The notes under the pieces: model-generated
What the model saw: only the letters and a program-made list of their open reading frames with translations
What the model was told of the DNA's origin: nothing
Database searches by the model: none
NCBI GenBank assembly: GCA_033782935.1
Contig: JAWQEG010000062.1
Coordinates: forward strand, 10,000,001-10,064,000
DNA: 64,000 nucleotides
Direction of reading: 5' to 3'
Source: Petrolisthes cinctipes
Taxonomy: Eukaryota; Arthropoda; Malacostraca; Decapoda; Porcellanidae
Made by a program: the position numbers and the translations under genes
Shown: positions 33,489 through 44,900 of the stretch, piece by piece
Layout: each line of letters begins with the position of its first letter
Numbering within the stretch: the stretch's first letter is position 1

Positions 33489-33832
33489 ACATTTACTGTT
33501 AGTGGGTATTCGTATGGCTGGCGAATTTAGCAACAAATTGTAATTTTTTTGAAGGGCTATTCATTATTTACTCGTGTTTTCTTTCCATTACGCTTTAATA
33601 GTCATGTCCCAATGTTTATAACAGTATATATTTGGTTAGGTTAGGTTATTTACGTTCATCTGGCTTTCTATTAGCCCTTTAACTGGCTGATGGCTTATGG
33701 CAACGGGGAATCAGAGAGCGGATTTTCATCCATTTTGTGTACGCCTATCGTACATTTAGGCCTATTTCTTCCTTCTCTTTGTCCGATTGACATTAGCAAC
33801 ACTGCCTATTTAACGCTAACATAGGTCGCGCC

Positions 33833-33840
33833 TATATAAA
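33833..33840 (+). promoter_or_regulatory. TATA box of Merlin transposase gene
   Basis: TATATAAA lies about 45 bases upstream of the transposase ATG (33878) and is conserved, inverted, in the right arm near 63636. It is followed by GGGGTAGCACAATG. Confidence 0.5.
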
Positions 33841-33877
33841 GGGGTAGCACAATGTGCACATTATACGCAGTTTAATC

Positions 33878-34929
33878 ATGGATTCTTTGTGTCAAGGCTG
33901 TACTCCACTTCCGTTTGAAATTATACGAAACACATTTAGAAATAACAACACTAGTATTTCTATTCTACAAGCACACGGTGTTTTACCGAGGAGTGTTGAT
34001 TGTGGAAATTGTGGCAACCAGTGTATATATAGACAAGATATTAATCAATTTCGTTGCCACCATATCGTCGCCATACCCAAGTAAATAAAACGACGTAGAT
34101 GTGCTTTCTATGTGTCTTTGTACAAGGGGACTTTTCTAGACCGCACTAGGCTACAACCTTGGCAAATTATATCCTTTATAATATTGTGATGCCATAAATC
34201 ATTTAATCATAGTTATAATGTATTTAATTTGGGAATTAACATAAGGATCAGTGTGGATTGGAGTAAGAACTTTTGTTGCAAAGTAAGTGACAATTGGTTT
34301 AACAATCAGGACCCCATCGGTGGTGAAGGCATTGTCGTTGAAATTGATGAAACTTTTAATGTTAGAAAAAAGTACAACGTGGGTCGTAATTTATCTCAAT
34401 TCTGGCTATTTGGTGCCATAGAGAGGGAGTCCAGGAACAGATTTATAATACCGTTATTGGACCAAGACAACGTAACCCTGCGTAGGAATCGCGACACTCT
34501 TCTTCCACTAATTAAAAAGTACATTAGACCAGGCACCACTATTTACAGTGATAGTTGGCGTGCCTATAATACCCTACATCAGGAAAGTTATAGCCACTTG
34601 TGTGTCAATATCAAGGTTAATTTTGTGGACCCCGAAAACTCTGAGTTACATACTCAAAATATTAAAAGGTTGTGGAGGGATATAAAAGAGTATGTGAGGC
34701 GGCCAGGTATTAAAGCTAAATACCTAACACAATATCTTGCTAGATATATATTCCTAAAAAATTTCAACGACACACTTTTCATCGTTTCCTTCTCGAGGCC
34801 GCTATATAATACCTTCATCAATCTGACCGCATTCACCCACAGCCGCCATCTTTATCAGAGTCAGAGTCCGACATCTCAGATAGTGATATTGATCTAGATA
34901 ATCCACGCCCATCCACATCCTCTGAATAA
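33878..34929 (+). pseudogene. Merlin (IS1595/ISXO2-type) transposase, left copy
   Basis: Transposase of a Merlin-superfamily cut-and-paste DNA transposon. N-terminal MDSLCQGCTPLPF is followed by a zinc-ribbon-like CGNCGNQC...FRCHH and, after a stop at 34081, YKGTFLDRTRLQPWQII. The catalytic domain has GGEGIVVEIDETF (first Asp) and TIYSDSWRAYNTL (second Asp). The third conserved position reads QNIKRLW, with Lys (34664-34666) where the right copy has Glu. After 34740 the frame shifts, so the acidic Ser/Asp tail ending at TAA 34927-34929 is out of register. The two stops/shifts and the Glu-to-Lys change make it inactive. No terminal inverted repeats were identified. Confidence 0.82.
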
Positions 34930-35349
34930 GGTACGTTGCAGAATTTATTATATATATATGACTATTGTTTTATTTTTTCCATGTTTTGTTATATTTTCAG
35001 GTATGGTTATTAGTGTGGTATATTATAATACGTAGGGCCTACCATTGCACCTCGGGCTATATTTTTCGTTGGCAACACTACCCCTTGACTACATTTTAGC
35101 TAGTGGGCCTACCGCCATGATTGTGCTATACTGTTTACTTTTGTTAGCAAAGCTGACTTCGGACGCGTGAGTGACGGACGAATAATAACAATGTTATTTA
35201 CACTTTTATTCTATGATACGCTTTTTCTTCCTTCATTGACCATTTATTTGTACCATTATAATACTATTCTTCTATGCATCTTCCTTCTCATTTACACCAT
35301 TTCCAATATACCCCATCCATATCCCCTACTCCCTCGCTCCCTTACACCC
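34930..35349 (+). other. Merlin 3' flank and junction to element B
   Basis: Conserved in both arms. GTACGTTGCAG just after the transposase stop and TTTTCAGGTATGG about 70 bp later resemble splice borders, but nothing shows they are used. From about 35160 the sequence GACTTCGGACGCGTGAGTGA leads into a C-rich tract before element B. The Merlin 3' terminus should lie here but was not found. Confidence 0.4.
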
Positions 35350-35399
35350 CCCCCAACGGGAACCGCCTTGACGTGGTGGGGGGCTTGTGTGTCTCTGAG

Positions 35400-35480
35400 A
35401 CCTGGCGAGCTAGACTAGAGGGGGCTCCGGCCCCTGCTCTGCCCCGATTTCGGGGAGAGAGGGCTTCCCATGCTAGTAAG
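35400..35480 (+). other. Element B structured 5' leader
   Basis: Two perfect hairpins lie in the leader: GGGGCTCCGGCCCC (35423-35436, stem GGGGC/GCCCC-like) and CCCCGATTTCGGGG (35442-35455). Both are preserved in the right arm (57660-57720, inverted). Several non-LTR families carry 5' structures or self-cleaving ribozymes; I could not fit a full HDV-type fold. Confidence 0.5.
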
Positions 35481-35800
35481 GTCGCCAGTGAGAGACCAGA
35501 CTAAATGGTTCCCATGTATTAGGCTGCCAGTATGGGCCAACAGCGCTGCCCTCCGGAGGGACTGCCCTCTAGGGGCCGTCCTATGTTGGATGGTTGGGTG
35601 TCTGGGCCGGGAGATGTTGGGGAAGGGGGTCTCAGCACCGTCGTGGGCAAACTTTCGAGCCATTGGGGCTGCTTTTTAAAACGAGTGGCCCCGTGGGGGA
35701 AGAGGTACCCTGCCCACGGCGACCAGCGCTCGGTCCCCTCATCTGCCCGGTAGGTAGTAGCTCTTGGCTCCTGGGGCCAAAAACACCAAATCAATAATAT

Positions 35801-37802
35801 ATGGATAAAGAAAAGCCCCAATCTCTTCCTCGAGCGGTGGTCGACCAGGCCCTCGAGACGTCACTCTCTGGTCGTGGTAATATGCAGAAAGCTGCAAATA
35901 AGACTAGACCTAGCAGGTTGGGTGTTGTGTCGAAGAACCCTGTTAGCGATTTGGATACGTTAATGTTAACGAATGTACTTGCATCCATTTCCTATGGCGC
36001 TATCCACTTCATTTTTAAGTGCTTTGGAGTAGTTCTTCGAATCCGAATCACATATGACAGTGATTGTAGGTCTAATCGGTGCTATATTACTTTCAGTGCA
36101 AATGCTGCTGCCAAAGCAGCATTTGAGGCAAAATATTCTCTGACGGTGGGGGATACTCATTGTAAAGTTTAGATGATGCGGTCCATCAATGTAGTTGACA
36201 GTGACAATGATTACTGCCCTAATATATTTGATGACTCTGTAGAGCATGTCCCAAAGGAATGTCAGGTTCCTACACCCTTTTGGTTTGTGGCTTACTACAG
36301 GGAGGGACGTGGTAACCTTATCCATGCTTCCCGGTATCTGGAGAAAGAAATTGGATTATTACCAATGGGCCACATAAAGAAATATGGTAAGGGCGTTTTA
36401 ATCAGAGCCAAAGATCTTACACAGGGCATGATGCTCCTCAATCTCCCCTGTCCTTCTGATAGCATGTTTGAATCTATTAAACCACATCGAACATTTAATT
36501 ATAGCAAGGGGCGTATATATAATGAGGACCTGTATGAATTCTCTGAAGAGGACATTCTCGTTATGTGCCCAGACAGTGTCCAACGAGTAACAAAGATGAA
36601 AGGCAGTAAAAATATAATCATCCTCACCTCCTATGGCTCGCATATCCCAGATCGCATTAACATTAACCCCACCTCTTTTGAGGTGAAGCCTTTTGTTGTG
36701 CGTCCCCTACAGTGTTTCTGTTGTTATGAGTTTGGTCATGGGAGGAGGAACTGCAACAACTGTTCCCGGTGTGGTAATTGTTCTGCTCTTGACTCACATC
36801 TTACTTCTGAGTGTCGGGCAGAGAGTTACTGCAGAGATGCTCACCCCTTGCGTTCTCACCAATGTAAGATTTACCTTCTTGAGCAGGATATCCTGCACTT
36901 GGCTAATACCCAATTCATTAGCATAGGTAGTGCCAGTTGGCAACTCAACTTCAGGTGGTGTGAAGACATACGCCTCCTCCCTTCACCCTAAATCGGTTGC
37001 AGCACCCTCTCAACCCTCTCAAGAGGCAGCTGCTTTTTGTTCTAGTGAGAGCGTTTCAAAGGTTACTCTACATAATAGTTTCTCTGTCTTGGAAACTTTA
37101 TCAGACACTCATTCTGGTGACCCTTCAACTGATGAAAATTCTCAGACATTAGCTAAAGGTGTTCATGTGGTAGAGGTTCACGCTGCCACACGCTCTCCAA
37201 AAATGAAACTTAAATCACCTAAACTGCCACAGAGACGCCTTCGTGGTTCCTCTGAGGCACTTGACTCTATAGATATTCCTCCTTGTAAGGCAACCATCTC
37301 TGTGGACTCATCCATAGTTTCCTCTCAATTTCACCAGAAGCGTTCTCGTGGCTCTGATGAATCTCTTGATTCAACAGAAGTTCCTCCTCGCAAGCTTCCT
37401 TCGGGATCATCAGAGGGGCGTGAAGTTAATGTGGATGCCACGGATGTTGTGACTTCAAAAGATTCAGTTTCTCTTCCGCTTGAGCAGTGGAGTGATTCTA
37501 CCACCTGTATTATGGATGTTGATGTATCTGCCTGTGTCAGTGATACCACTGCTGTACAGGACAATACCAATGTAATTGTTTCAAAGAATATCCCAGCTCA
37601 TATACCTTCATCTTCTTCTAACATATCAGATGCTGGGACTCGTCTACGGGTCCCAATTACTACCCCAAGTACTACTCCTCGGGTTCGCTCTTTTTTTAGT
37701 GGCCCAGGATTAGACAAATCTTATTGTTTGAGTAAACCCTCAGGTCGAGGTGGTAGTGGGAAGTACCTCCGTGAGGCTTCCCAAAAATCAGTACTAAAGT
37801 AA
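35801..37802 (+). pseudogene. Element B left ORF1 (Gag-like)
   Basis: Starts at ATG 35801 (MDKEKPQSLPRAVVDQ). CAG has become TAG at 36170-36172 (after THCKV); the right arm keeps the Gln codon. The body (36173-36991) has PTPFWFVAYYREGRGN, then zinc knuckles CFCCYEFGHGRRNC and CGNCSALDSHLTSEC, and HQCKIYLLEQDI. A frame change near 36925 leads to a Ser/Pro-rich C-terminal frame (36930-37802) ending KYLREASQKSVLK. ORF2 begins about 15 bases after this stop. The role is RNA binding and packaging, as in related Gag-like ORF1s. Confidence 0.82.
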
Positions 37803-37811
37803 CACTGTTCC

Positions 37812-40800
37812 ATGTCCTTCAGTGGAATTGCCGTGGCTTGCGTGCTTCTTGGGAGGAACTGCGCATTCTTCTCTCTAGCTTCTCTCCTGCATGTGTTTCT
37901 CTCCAAGAGACAATGCTTGGGGACTACATTCCTGCCAGTCCTCCATCATACGCTGCATTTTATTCCAATTCATTTGAAGGGCAGGGTCACCATGGTGGCT
38001 CTGCCATCCTAGTTCGCCGAGATATTCCATGCACGAGCCTGGAGCTTGACACTCCGCTCCAGGCTGTTGGAGTTAAGGTACACCCGTACACTATGTGCAG
38101 TCTATACCTTCCTCCCAGTGTTATAGTTGAGAGGGGTGATTTCAACTGTCTTATACGGGACCTTCCCTCTCCCTTTATTTTATTGGGTGATTTTAATGGT
38201 CATCATCCTCTGCGGGGTGACAGTTCGGTTAACCCCAGGGGTGTTTTATTGGCTTCTTTTATTGAGGATGAGGGATTAGGGGTTTTAATAGCCCTACTGG
38301 GACTTTTACCGCTATTGACATTTCCCTCTGCTCACCCAGTGCTCTGTTGGATTTTACTTGGAGAGTGTTGCCGGATTTATATGGCAGTGACCATTTCCCT
38401 ATACTTTTAGACGGTAACAGGTATGAACCACAGTCTCGTCTTCCTAGGTGGAAAATAGAGAAGGGTGTCTGGCAGTTTTTTAGAGAGCTAACTTCTTCGG
38501 TCTCTTTTGTAGCCGATTTCGGTAGCTCTGACGAGGCTGTAACATATTTTACTGATATGCTCCACTCTGCTGCTCTCAACTCTATCCCTAGAACTTCTGG
38601 CTACTTTCCCAAATGTCCTGTCCCTTGGTGGTCACCAGTCTGCACCACTGCTGTGCGGGAGAAGCGCGCTGCTTTCTCTCGCCTTCGTCGCAATCGTGGG
38701 GACCCAATTCTTTTAGAGGACTTCCGACGGGCAAGGGCCCGGGATAGACAAATTTTAAAAGAGGCCCGACGTGCATCATGGAAGGCCTATGTTTCTTCAA
38801 TTAATACTAAAACTCCACTCACCCAAGTGTTCAGGAGAGTCCGTAAGATGGCGGGGAAGTTTTCTCCTAGTACTCCACCTGTACTTAAGGTCAATGGAAT
38901 TAAGATCATGGATGGTTTGACAGTGGCCAATACCATGGCGGAGGGTTTTGCAAAAGTCGCCAGCCGTGACTCTCGACCTCTGGCGGTCAGGCATGAGTTA
39001 AGAGCCAAAGAGCGTACTGTCCTGGATTTCTCAGGGAACGAGAATGAAAGTTATAACCATATATTCACCCTGAGAGACCTGCATTCTGTTCTCTCTCTCT
39101 GTGTTGACACTTCTCCTGGGCCAGACAACATCACATATGCAATGTTACGACACTTGGGTGAGGAGGCGATCTCATTTCTTTTAGCTTTATATAACAGAAT
39201 CTGGCTGGAGGGTGTCTTCCCTTCTGGGTGGAGGGTTGCTACCATCCATCCTTTCCTCAAGCCGGGCAAGGACTCTGGTGTTGCCCTCAATTATCGACCA
39301 ATTGCCTTGACCTCCTGTCTCTGTAAACTATTTGAAAAAATGGTGAGTGTCAGACTGGTATACTTCTTGGAACGGGGTGATTAAGTCTCCGTCCCAGTCT
39401 GGCTTTCGTAAACACCGTTTCACTACAGATGCTCTGGTCAGGTTGGAAGTTGCTGCATGTGAGGCCTTTGCATGACATCAACACCTTCTCTGTGTATTCT
39501 TTGATTTAAAGAAAGCCTATGACACTACATGGCAATATGGCATCCTGCAGCAACTCCATTTATATGGCCTGCGGGGTCGCCTTCCACGCTTTCTTAAGGA
39601 GTTTCTCAGTGGTCGCAGTTTTTCTGTGAGGGTTGGTACAACCCACTCAGCATCTGTTGCACAGGAGGAGGGCGTCCCCCAGGGAAGCGTCCTCAGTGTC
39701 ACATTGTTTGCAGTAGCAATTAATGCCATTGCCTCATCCCTTCCAGACGGTATAGCTAACTCGATGTACGTTGACGACCTAGCAGTCTGGTTTGCTGCTT
39801 CCCGTATGTCAGTGGCAGAGCGGCGCATGCAGCTTGCCCTTGACAGGGTGTCACGTTGGACTAATTCTCATGGGTTTCGATTTTCTCCTTCCAAGACAGT
39901 TGCTATGCACTTCTGCCGCATCCGAGGCATCTACCCCGATCCGAACTTATTCATGTATGGTCATCGGATACGTTGTGTCGAGGAGACTCGCTTTTTGGGT
40001 CTCCTTTGACAAACGTCTGACTTGGGTTCCCCACTTACGTACACTTAAGGTCTCTTGCCTCAAGGCTCTTAACCTGTTGAGGGTCCTGGGCCATACATCC
40101 TTGGGGGCTGATCGGGCCACCCTCCTCCGCCTATACCATGTTCTTATTAGGTCAAAACTCGACTATGGATTTGAGGTGTACTCTTCTGCCACCAATGCCC
40201 GTCTCAGAGTTTTAGACCCTGTTCATCATGCTGGAGTACGTCTGGCGACTGGAGCCTTCAGGTCGTCCGCAATCACCAGTCTCCTGGTGGACGCTAATGA
40301 GCCACCTCTTGATGGTTCGTTGTTAGCATCGATTACATCGACTTCCTGACTGGCGGTGTCATCTGATATCATGTCTCAGTACTACCTTATACATTCTTGT
40401 ACACCATGGCCCTTTGGCTTCCGGGTCATGTAGGCTATGAAGGAGATGGGCATTGATGACTTCCAGATTTGTCCTGTGTGGGTCCCCAGGGTGGCTCCAT
40501 GGCTTTTTCCAGAAGTTTTCCCCTGCACCTGCTTTACAAGAAGGAATCTCTTCCTCCTCCAGTGGCTCATTCCCTCTTTTTAGAACATGCCTTCACTCAC
40601 AGGGAATCCCTCCCTGTGTACACTGATGGGTCAAAGTCTGATGCTGGAGTTGGCTTTGGAGTTGTCTTTCCTGACTTTTGCCGTGGCGGCAGGCTCCCTT
40701 CTGTCATGTCCATTTTTACTGCTGAGCTCTCGGCCATTTTATATGCACTCCAAGTGATTTTTACTCTCTCTCAGCCTTCGTTTACTATTTTTAGTGATAC

Positions 40801-41404
40801 CTGTAGTGCCTTGCAGGCCTTGTGTAATTTTAACTCTTCCCATCCCCTGGTGTTGGCCATTCTTGAGTGGCTTGTCCTCCTAGGTCGTCATGGCCGCAAA
40901 GTCACTTTTTGTTGGGTCCCGGCCCATGTGGGTGTTGATAGGAATGAGCGGGCTGACGCCCTGGCTAAGGCTGCGGTCTCCAATTCCCAGCCTCCTGCCA
41001 GGCGTCATCCTGTTCCTGCAGCGGACCTTCGACCCTACATAGATGCTACCGTTCGTTCCTGCTGGCAGGACAGATGGGACGCCGTTGGGGCTAACAAGCT
41101 CCGCGACATCTGCCAGTGCCTTGGTTTGTGGAGCTACAGTGGCCTGTCCCGCCGTTGGGAGACGGCTCTTATATGTCTCCGCATTGGCCACACATTATTG
41201 ACTCATGGTTTTTTAATAGAGAGGGCTCACCCTTCCTACTGTGATGATTGTCTGGTCCCTTTGACAGTGCGGCATCTTATTGTTGAGTGTCTCAGCCTTG
41301 GTGACCATCGTCGTAGGCACCTCTCTGAGTACCAGGTGGGTGACGGTTCTTACAGTCTCTCCCAGGTGCTCAGGGAGGAGGCTGGCCTTCTCCACAAAAT
41401 ATGA
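37812..41404 (+). pseudogene. Element B left ORF2 (endonuclease, RT, RNase H)
   Basis: Endonuclease motifs are FHVLQWNCRGL (from 37810), SLQETMLGDY, LLGDFNGHHPL and, after a frameshift near 38280, GSDHFPILLDG. RT runs from TSPGPDNITYAML through NYRPIALTSCLCKLFEKM, then breaks at TAA near 39382 and TGA near 39472. It continues with FFDLKKAYDTTW, EGVPQGSVLSVTLF and catalytic YVDD (39767-39778). Another frame change lies near 40009. RNase H has VYTDGSKSDAGVGFGV, IFTAELSAILYAL, IFSDTCSALQAL and HVGVDRNERADALAKAA. The C-terminus HPSYCDDCLVPLTVRHLIVEC is followed by a stop at 41402. At least four lesions make it non-functional. Confidence 0.87.
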
Positions 41405-41635
41405 TTTTATTATATTTATGGTTTTTAGATGATTTTATGTCGACCGGTTCTTATATTAATAATGTGCTTTTTAGTTTGTGTGTCTTTTATTCGTGGTGCC
41501 TGTCCCTTTCGGGTATTCTTGTTTTATTAATTGTGTAGATAACAATTTTATGTTGGGCGGTATATGATGACCTTAGCTGTTGCGCCGCCAGATGCTTAGT
41601 TGCATTAAAAAAAATAAATCAATCAATAAACCATT

Positions 41636-41820
41636 CCCAAGCCTACATCCCTCCACTACCATCCCCCTGATCTGCTCTGCCATGTGTTTCGGATATGAGA
41701 GTCGAAATATTCGGTTCACACCTTGTGGTGTACAAACATTGACAACTCTGGAGTAATGAACGTGGCAGTGAAGGAGACTGTACCACGTTGAAAACACCGC
41801 TTCTCGTCCGATTAGCGAAG
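41636..41820 (+). pseudogene. 5S 5' half (41781-41820) with block Y flank, inverted
   Basis: 41636-41780 is the reverse complement of the block Y flank at 9830-9960. 41781-41820 reads as the first part of a 5S gene on the plus strand (TACCACGTTGAAAACACCGC, then TTCTCGTCCGATTAGCGAAG). The 5S sequence stops at AGCGAAG and element A begins at 41821. The missing remainder of this 5S-like sequence lies at 52921-52988 in the opposite orientation. Confidence 0.82.
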
Positions 41821-41910
41821 TTTGGAGTTTGGGTGTTCCCGTGCTGGGTTGCATGGTGGTGGCGAGAGGTGCTGTGCTCACAGGTGCCTAAAAAGTGAGC
41901 TGTGGTGTGG

Positions 41911-44900
41911 TCAGCGGGGCGGGGGGGCCGCCCTGAGCACCTGCAGCATCAGGTCAGTGGGTGTGTGGCGAACGAGGAGGGCGGCCCTGGCCTGGCGGCT
42001 GCTGAGAAGTCCCCAACCCGCAGGCTGGGCGGCGGTTGGTGGTAATGGCGCTGATCTGAGGGCGGCCGTGGTCGGGCAGGAAACGAGGTAGTGTACTAGC
42101 GGGTGGCGGCAGTGCTTCCCGCAGTGGTCGCACTCCTGCCCCTGGAAGCCGTCGTACAGCTCCTCCCTGGTGCAGTAGCCCAGCCTTACGCGCTGTAGCA
42201 GCACCCCGTCTGACCTAGGCTGTTGCTGGGAGGCATCCAGTGGCTGGTAGTCGGTGGCGGCAGCGTACCAAGCCGCCTGTCTCTTCCTCGCTTCCAGTTG
42301 ACAGTGTGTGTGGTGGGCTTGCTGGGCTGCGGAGCGTTTGGCGCGTGCCTTTACTTGACGCAGACTGGGGGACACATGCCTGGTCACCTGGGGGCCACCA
42401 GCAGCTCTCTTGGCGGCTGCATCACCAGATTCATTGCCTCGTACTCCAACGTGGCTAGGGATCCAGTTGAGCTTCACCTGCCGCCCCTGCGCGGCGATGC
42501 TCTGGAGGATACCCAGAATGGTGGTGATGAGGCCCACATTGTCTTTGGGATGCGGCTGCTGAAAGGCCTGTAGCCCTGCTCTGGAGTCTGTGTGCAGCAT
42601 CACGGTGGGCTCCTGTCGGTGGTGGGCGTGCTCCAGAGCCAGTTGGATGGCCACCAGCTCTGTCTGTAGGGTGGAGCAGTGATTAGAGGTCCTCTCGCAC
42701 AACTAAGTCCCTCTGGTGATGGCAGCAGCACCCTTTCTCCCGCTGTCAGGATCGACTGAGCCGTCGGTGTAGTACACTGTACTGTCTGGTTCAGTGACTT
42801 GTGCAATGGCCATGAGGGCATGCTGCCGCATCTCTTCTGTGATGCACTGCGACTTGCTGGCGGGCAGCTGCGTGGCGGAGAAAACTGCCGCGTGGGGCTC
42901 CCATGGGGGCGGGGCATGATAGGTGGGGGCAGGGAGGTCCGCCTGCAGCCAGTCCTTTGTGTGGGCCAGGGTGGCTTGAAGCAGCCATGGGTTGCGGCGT
43001 AGAGTGTCGACGCCCTGGGTGGCCGCCAGCCGCAGTCTCCTCTGCGTCACACCCTCCGCGTCGCGCTGCAGCACCCTCGATATGCGGCAGGCTGTGATGT
43101 GCTGTACCCTTGTGGTGAGGGGTACCAGGCTGGTCTCACTCTGCATGACGCATGCACTGGTCCACCTCAGAGCTCCCAGCATGGTTCTCATGGCGGTGTT
43201 CTGCACTACCTCGAGCCGCTCCTGCTGGTTTGGGGAGAGTGCTAGGAGGACGAGAGCGCTGTAGTCCACCAGGGAGCGTACTGCCTGCACGTAGTACAGG
43301 CGTAAAACGGTGAAGGTGGCGCCCGCAGTGGGTCGCGTCATGGCCCGCATCACGTTCAGCCTGGCCTGCGTCCTCTCCCTCAGGTAGGCGGCGTGGGTTG
43401 TGAAGGACAGCCGCTTGTCGACCCACACACCGAGGTACTGATAGGAGTTGGTCCAGGCCAGATCGATTCCCTGGACGCGGAGCTGCCATGCTGGGTCAGC
43501 CGCCTTTAACATCATGGCCCGGGTCTTCTCTGCTGATATCTTGAGCCCCAGGTCTTGGCACTTCTCGCTGATGAGGTCAAGCGCTTGCTGTGTTTTCCTG
43601 AGCTTGTTGCCCTTTCCGGTGACCATGAGGGCGAGGTCGTCTGCGTAACTCAGCAAGACGGTGCCGGTATGGAACGGCAGGGCTACCAGTTGCTCCATCA
43701 GCAGGTTGAAAAGTAGGGGGCTGAGGATGCTGCCCTGGGGTGTCCCATTTTCCATCTCTTGGAAGCTCGACTTGTGACCCTGGAATCTGACCCTGGCACG
43801 GCGGTGCTGCAGGAAGTCACGAAGCCACGCCAGCATCCTTCCTCGCACCCCTTTCTTCACAAGTACGTCGAGGATAGCGTGGGGGCTGGCCAGTTCGAAT
43901 GCCTTCTCCAGGTCGATGAAGACAGCAACGGTGGGACGGTGGTTGATATGAGTCATCAGGGCGAGGATACTGTCTGCTGTGCTCACTCCGCTAGTGTAGC
44001 CAAATATGTGTGGGTGAGAGGGCCCTATGTGCCACTGTATTCGAGCTAGCACCATTTTCTCGGCTGTTTTGGCTAAGCAGCTGAGGAGAGAGATGGGCCT
44101 AAGCTTGGAGGGCTCTCTCGGCTTGGGGATCGGTTGGATGTCGGCTTCCTTCCAAGCGGGCGGCAAGCGTCCCGCTGTCCATGAGGCGTTGAGCGTGGCT
44201 AACAGCGCGGCGTCCCCAGCCAGCCCTGCGTGAGCCAGCATGGAGTATGGCACACCGTCTGCTCCTGTTGCTGTGTCGTGGCCTCGCCTCTTTGCCTGTT
44301 GCAACTCTTGAAGGGAGAAAGGCCGGTCAGTCATGTCAGCTACCTCCATCGCCTCCCTGACAGCCTCGTCGCGGTGTGGCTGGAGCTGCTGTTGGGTGCG
44401 TCGTGTGTGGAGAGGAAGCTGGTTGCTGGAGCCCCGCGAGGTGAAGATAGTGGCGAGCCTCTCTGCCTCCTGCTGTGGGTGCGGGTGTGCTGCCGGGCGG
44501 GGTGGGGCAGCGCCAGAGGCCGTCTTCACACTTCTCCACATCTGACCTAGGGACGTGTGCTGGCTAAAAGTGGCGCACCACTCCAGCCACTTGTCTTCTT
44601 TGGCCCTCAGGGACACCTGCCGTGCACGGGCCACTACTTCCTGCAGGAGTCTCAGGTTGTTGGGATTGTAGAGTTTCCGGTGCAGGTTGACTCGGTGGTT
44701 GTGCTCGCGTACCTCATCATTATTGTACCACCAGTCTGTTCGGTGGCGGCGACTTGGGGCACACATGGGTATGGCTGTGGTGGCTGCTGTCTGGATGGCC
44801 ACCGTCAGGTCTCTCTCCTGCTGGTGTAGGTCGTCCGGTTGCTGATAATCGGCCCACCACTCGTCGAGGGAGGCCTGAAACCTGCTCCAATCCGCCCTCC

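Larger units (their letters stand above)
33489..41137. repeat. Left arm of large imperfect inverted repeat
   Basis: This segment recurs, inverted, at 52989-64000. Both arms have the same order: AT-rich DNA, Merlin transposase, a GTTAGCAAxGCTGACTTCGG linker, then non-LTR element B. The arms differ by a few percent and by indels. The right arm carries the gypsy-2 insertion (58366-62759) and lacks about 1 kb of element B RT. Homology ends exactly at 41137 (equals 52989), and the other end is outside the window. Confidence 0.88.
35350..41635 (+). mobile_element. Non-LTR element B, left copy
   Basis: About 6.3 kb of an I/jockey-group non-LTR element: a GC-rich 5' leader (from ACGGGAACCGCCTTGACG), ORF1 with zinc knuckles, ORF2 with endonuclease, RT, RNase H and a Cys/His C-terminus, a 3' UTR, and an A-rich tail (AAAAAAAATAAATCAATCAA at 41607-41626). 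The 3' tail abuts 5S-flank DNA (41636 on). The 5' end abuts Merlin DNA, so no target-site duplication can be matched; the locus has been rearranged since insertion. Confidence 0.85.

Noticed and set aside
33489..35349. Terminal inverted repeats of Merlin
   Set aside because: I compared both flanks of the transposase and found only an 8-base shared string (AGCACAAT), too weak to call ends.
35350..35480. HDV-type self-cleaving ribozyme at the element B 5' end
   Set aside because: Only isolated hairpins and a partial 5-bp P1-like pairing could be drawn; the nested double pseudoknot could not be completed by eye, so it stays a check and not a call.
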